The translations under genes were made by a program, and so were the position numbers. The notes beneath the pieces were generated by a model. The model was not told where the DNA came from. It did no database searches and worked only from the letters and a program-made list of their open reading frames with translations. Positions 29,951 to 31,830 of a stretch of DNA of 31,830 nucleotides are shown here, piece after piece. The DNA comes from DATLED01 sp046597375 (GTDB lineage Bacteria; Actinomycetota; Acidimicrobiia; Acidimicrobiales; CADCTF01), in the NCBI GenBank assembly GCA_046597375.1, contig JBKJKM010000018.1:1-31830 (forward strand), given 5' to 3'. Each line of letters starts with the position of its first letter. Position 1 is the stretch's first letter.

Positions 29951-31830
29951 ATGACATCGGCCGGGAAGTGGATACTCGGGCTGCTACTCCTGGTTGTCGG
30001 CGCCGTGTTCGTCGCCCGCACCGTTTCCTCTGATCCGGGATCGTCGCTGGCCGAGGTCAAGAACCTCCCGGCGGCCGAGAGCGCCGGGTCGGCCAAGGAC
30101 AAGGCCGCCGACACCGCCGCGGCGGCAGCTGCGGCGGCCAAGAAGACCGCCGGCACCGTTGCCGGCGACCTCGCCTGCAAGAAGGCGTGCGTCGAGGTCA
30201 ATGAGGTCGCCAACGATGCAGTGACCACGGCCAAGCTGGCCCCCGGCTCGGTGACGCTGTCGAAGCTCGCCTTCGAAGTGCCCAACCTCAACGAGCTCGA
30301 GAATGAGATCAACGCCCGGAAGGCCGCCGAGGCCTCCGTCAAGGCCGCTCAAGCCGAGTCCGCGGCGGCCGGCGCAAAGAACGACGCGGCCATCACCGCC
30401 GCCGCGTCCAATGGCATCACGTCCGAGGCCGCCGCCCGGACGGCCGCCGACGCCGATCTCGCAGCGAGGACCGCCGCCGCCGACGCCGATCTTGCGGCCA
30501 AGTCGGCCGCCGCCGATGCCGACCTCCTCTCCAAGCTCAACAAGGAGGTCGCCGACCGCGGTGTCGGCGACGACGTCCTGCAGGGCAAGCTCAACACCGA
30601 GATCGCCGATCGGGCCGGCGCCATCACCAACCTCAAGGGCGAGCTGGCCAATCCCAACCAGGTCGGCGCGCCGATTCTCAAGGTCAACAACAACGAGATC
30701 GTCGCCGACGCCGTCACCGGCGACAAGGTCCTCGACACGACGATCTCCGCCGCCGACCTCGGCAACGACGCCGTCGTCGGTGGTCTCGGCGGCGACATCA
30801 AGGACAACTCCCTCACGAACGAGGACATCAACACTGGTGCCGTTCGCAGCGACGAGATCCTCGACCTGACGGTGTTGAACGGCGACATCGCCAACCTCAC
30901 GATCACCGGCGGCAAGCTCGTCGTCGACACGCTCACGGCGGCACAGATCGGCACCGACGCCATCACGGCCGACGAGCTGGCCACCAGCGCCGTCGTCGGT
31001 GGGGCCGGCGGCGACATCCTCGACGAGACCATCACCACCGACGATGTCCTGAATGGCTCGTTGATCTCCGCCGACATCTTCGACGGCACCATCGGTGCTG
31101 CAGATCTCGGGACGAGTTCAGTCGTCGGCGGCGCTGCCGGCGACATCCTCGACGAGTCGATCACCACCGAAGACATCGCCAACGGCACCGTCGGCGCCGA
31201 CGACCTCGGCACGAGCTCCATCGTCGGTGGATTCGAGGGTGATGTTCTCGACGACAGCATCGACCAGAACGACATCAAGAACGGTTCCGTCGGCAAGGAC
31301 GAGCTCGGCACCGATGCCGTCGAAGGCGGCGCCGCCGGCGACGTCAAGGACGATTCCATCACAAGCGAAGACATCAAGAACGGCACCCTCGCCATCGGCG
31401 ATCTCGCCTTCGATCCGGCGACGCAGACCGAGCTGGATACTGCTGCGACCAACAACAGCAGCCAGTTGAACTCGTTCAAGAACGACCTGAAGAATGGGAC
31501 GGCCGGCGATATCACCCCGAACGAAGGCGGCGACCTGGTCTCGTTCAACGAGGTGAAGGACCTCGACGGGGCGATCATCGGTGATTACATCCTGGACGGC
31601 ACCATCACCGCCGACGATCTCGGCACCGGTTCGGTGGGCTCCGACGAGATCGCCGACGGGACGATCAAGAGCGTCGACGTGACCTCGGACAACACGGTGG
31701 CCCTCACCGGCGCCAACATCCAGAACGGATCGTTGGTCGCCGACGATCTCGGCACGGACTCCGTCGGCAGCGACGAGATCGGCTCCGGCGCCGTCGGATC
31801 CGACGAGATCCAGGACGGCACGATCGTTAC
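29951..31830 (+). CDS. Long repetitive surface/fibre-like protein, C-terminus beyond window
   Basis: The frame is open for 626 codons to the window edge with no stop. Residues 5-24 are a hydrophobic signal or anchor. Residues 40-75 are Ala/Lys-rich and contain Cys76 and Cys80. Residues 113-232 look like a coiled coil with phage-fibre-style repeats (AARTAADADL, AAKSAAADADLLSKLNKEV, LNTEIADRAGAITNLKGEL). From about 245 onward come tandem repeats, clearest as a 33-residue unit (DLGTSSVVGGAAGDILDES, ITTEDIANGTVGA) built of three 11-residue steps of the form D-I/L-x-x-G-S/T-V/I, becoming about 10-residue steps near the end. The pattern suggests a beta-solenoid stalk, perhaps trimeric. A role in surface structure or adhesion is inferred. 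AGGGAAA precedes ATG 29951. It has no homologue I can name. Confidence 0.85.
   Translation, partial: MTSAGKWILGLLLLVVGAVFVARTVSSDPGSSLAEVKNLPAAESAGSAKDKAADTAAAAAAAAKKTAGTVAGDLACKKACVEVNEVANDAVTTAKLAPGSVTLSKLAFEVPNLNELENEINARKAAEASVKAAQAESAAAGAKNDAAITAAASNGITSEAAARTAADADLAARTAAADADLAAKSAAADADLLSKLNKEVADRGVGDDVLQGKLNTEIADRAGAITNLKGELANPNQVGAPILKVNNNEIVADAVTGDKVLDTTISAADLGNDAVVGGLGGDIKDNSLTNEDINTGAVRSDEILDLTVLNGDIANLTITGGKLVVDTLTAAQIGTDAITADELATSAVVGGAGGDILDETITTDDVLNGSLISADIFDGTIGAADLGTSSVVGGAAGDILDESITTEDIANGTVGADDLGTSSIVGGFEGDVLDDSIDQNDIKNGSVGKDELGTDAVEGGAAGDVKDDSITSEDIKNGTLAIGDLAFDPATQTELDTAATNNSSQLNSFKNDLKNGTAGDITPNEGGDLVSFNEVKDLDGAIIGDYILDGTITADDLGTGSVGSDEIADGTIKSVDVTSDNTVALTGANIQNGSLVADDLGTDSVGSDEIGSGAVGSDEIQDGTIV

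Noticed and set aside
30349..31578. 409-codon minus-strand open frame opposite the repetitive protein
   Set aside because: Its Ser/Pro/Ala/Val repetition is the mirror of the sense repeats; the sense frame has a promoter, ribosome site and signal peptide.

Overview
The window is dense, GC-rich DNA from an actinobacterium. Coenzyme F420 genes (cofD, cofE), a DUF2469 gene, a WhiG-type sigma factor next to dprA, and secreted proteins with GYW...DGGIF.FGDA.F.GS repeats together suggest class Acidimicrobiia. That placement is inferred from gene content and style, not from a marker tree. No rRNA, tRNA, IS element, prophage or CRISPR array was seen.

Layout. (1) 1-1491, minus strand: the start of a SpoIID/LytB-type secreted protein and a secreted CAP-domain protein with a repeat-propeller tail. 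(2) 1653-3268, plus: cofD and cofE for F420. (3) 3376-15031, minus: a cell-envelope polysaccharide block. In transcription order it is acyl-CoA dehydrogenase, LCP ligase, rmlA, rmlB, rmlD, UDP-glucose dehydrogenase, UDP-xylose synthase-like, WbbL-like rhamnosyltransferase, a membrane protein of unknown function, a ManB-like nucleotidyltransferase and a GalE-like epimerase. The set fbiA-fbiB-manB-wbbL-rmlD-LCP is also grouped in Mycobacterium tuberculosis (Rv3261 to Rv3267), with fadE25 nearby, so this looks like the linker/arabinogalactan-type wall locus. (4) 15056-19592, plus: pabB and pabC (p-aminobenzoate for folate), then a three-gene ABC-2 exporter. (5) 19577-20524, minus: an AbiEi-like/DUF559 nuclease-fold gene bracketed by two nearly identical 40-bp palindromes. 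(6) 20602-23121, plus: trmD, rplS, lepB, DUF2469, yraN. This is the conserved actinobacterial housekeeping string, with rimM not in front of trmD and rnhB missing. (7) 23122-25638: a trans-sulfuration-type PLP enzyme, a rhodanese, two very small conserved-looking genes and an enoyl-CoA hydratase, sitting between yraN and comM. (8) 25735-29847, plus: comM, dprA, whiG and a membrane-anchored protein. (9) 29951 to the end, plus: the N-terminal 626 residues of a long repetitive surface or fibre-like protein that runs off the window.

Three signals are not ordinary gene annotation. First, an interspersed repeat of about 80 bp occurs five times, only in gaps around the envelope locus. Second, the DUF559 gene with its flanking 40-bp palindromes looks like a discrete cassette and resembles the RAYT/REP arrangement. 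Third, many operons begin with a TANNNT hexamer 6-10 nt before the start codon and have no Shine-Dalgarno, which suggests leaderless transcripts. The best case is the 24-bp gap between the acyl-CoA dehydrogenase and pabB, where one palindrome supplies a -10 element to both strands, each exactly 7 nt from an ATG.

All functions are read from sequence motifs and family knowledge. No searches were run.
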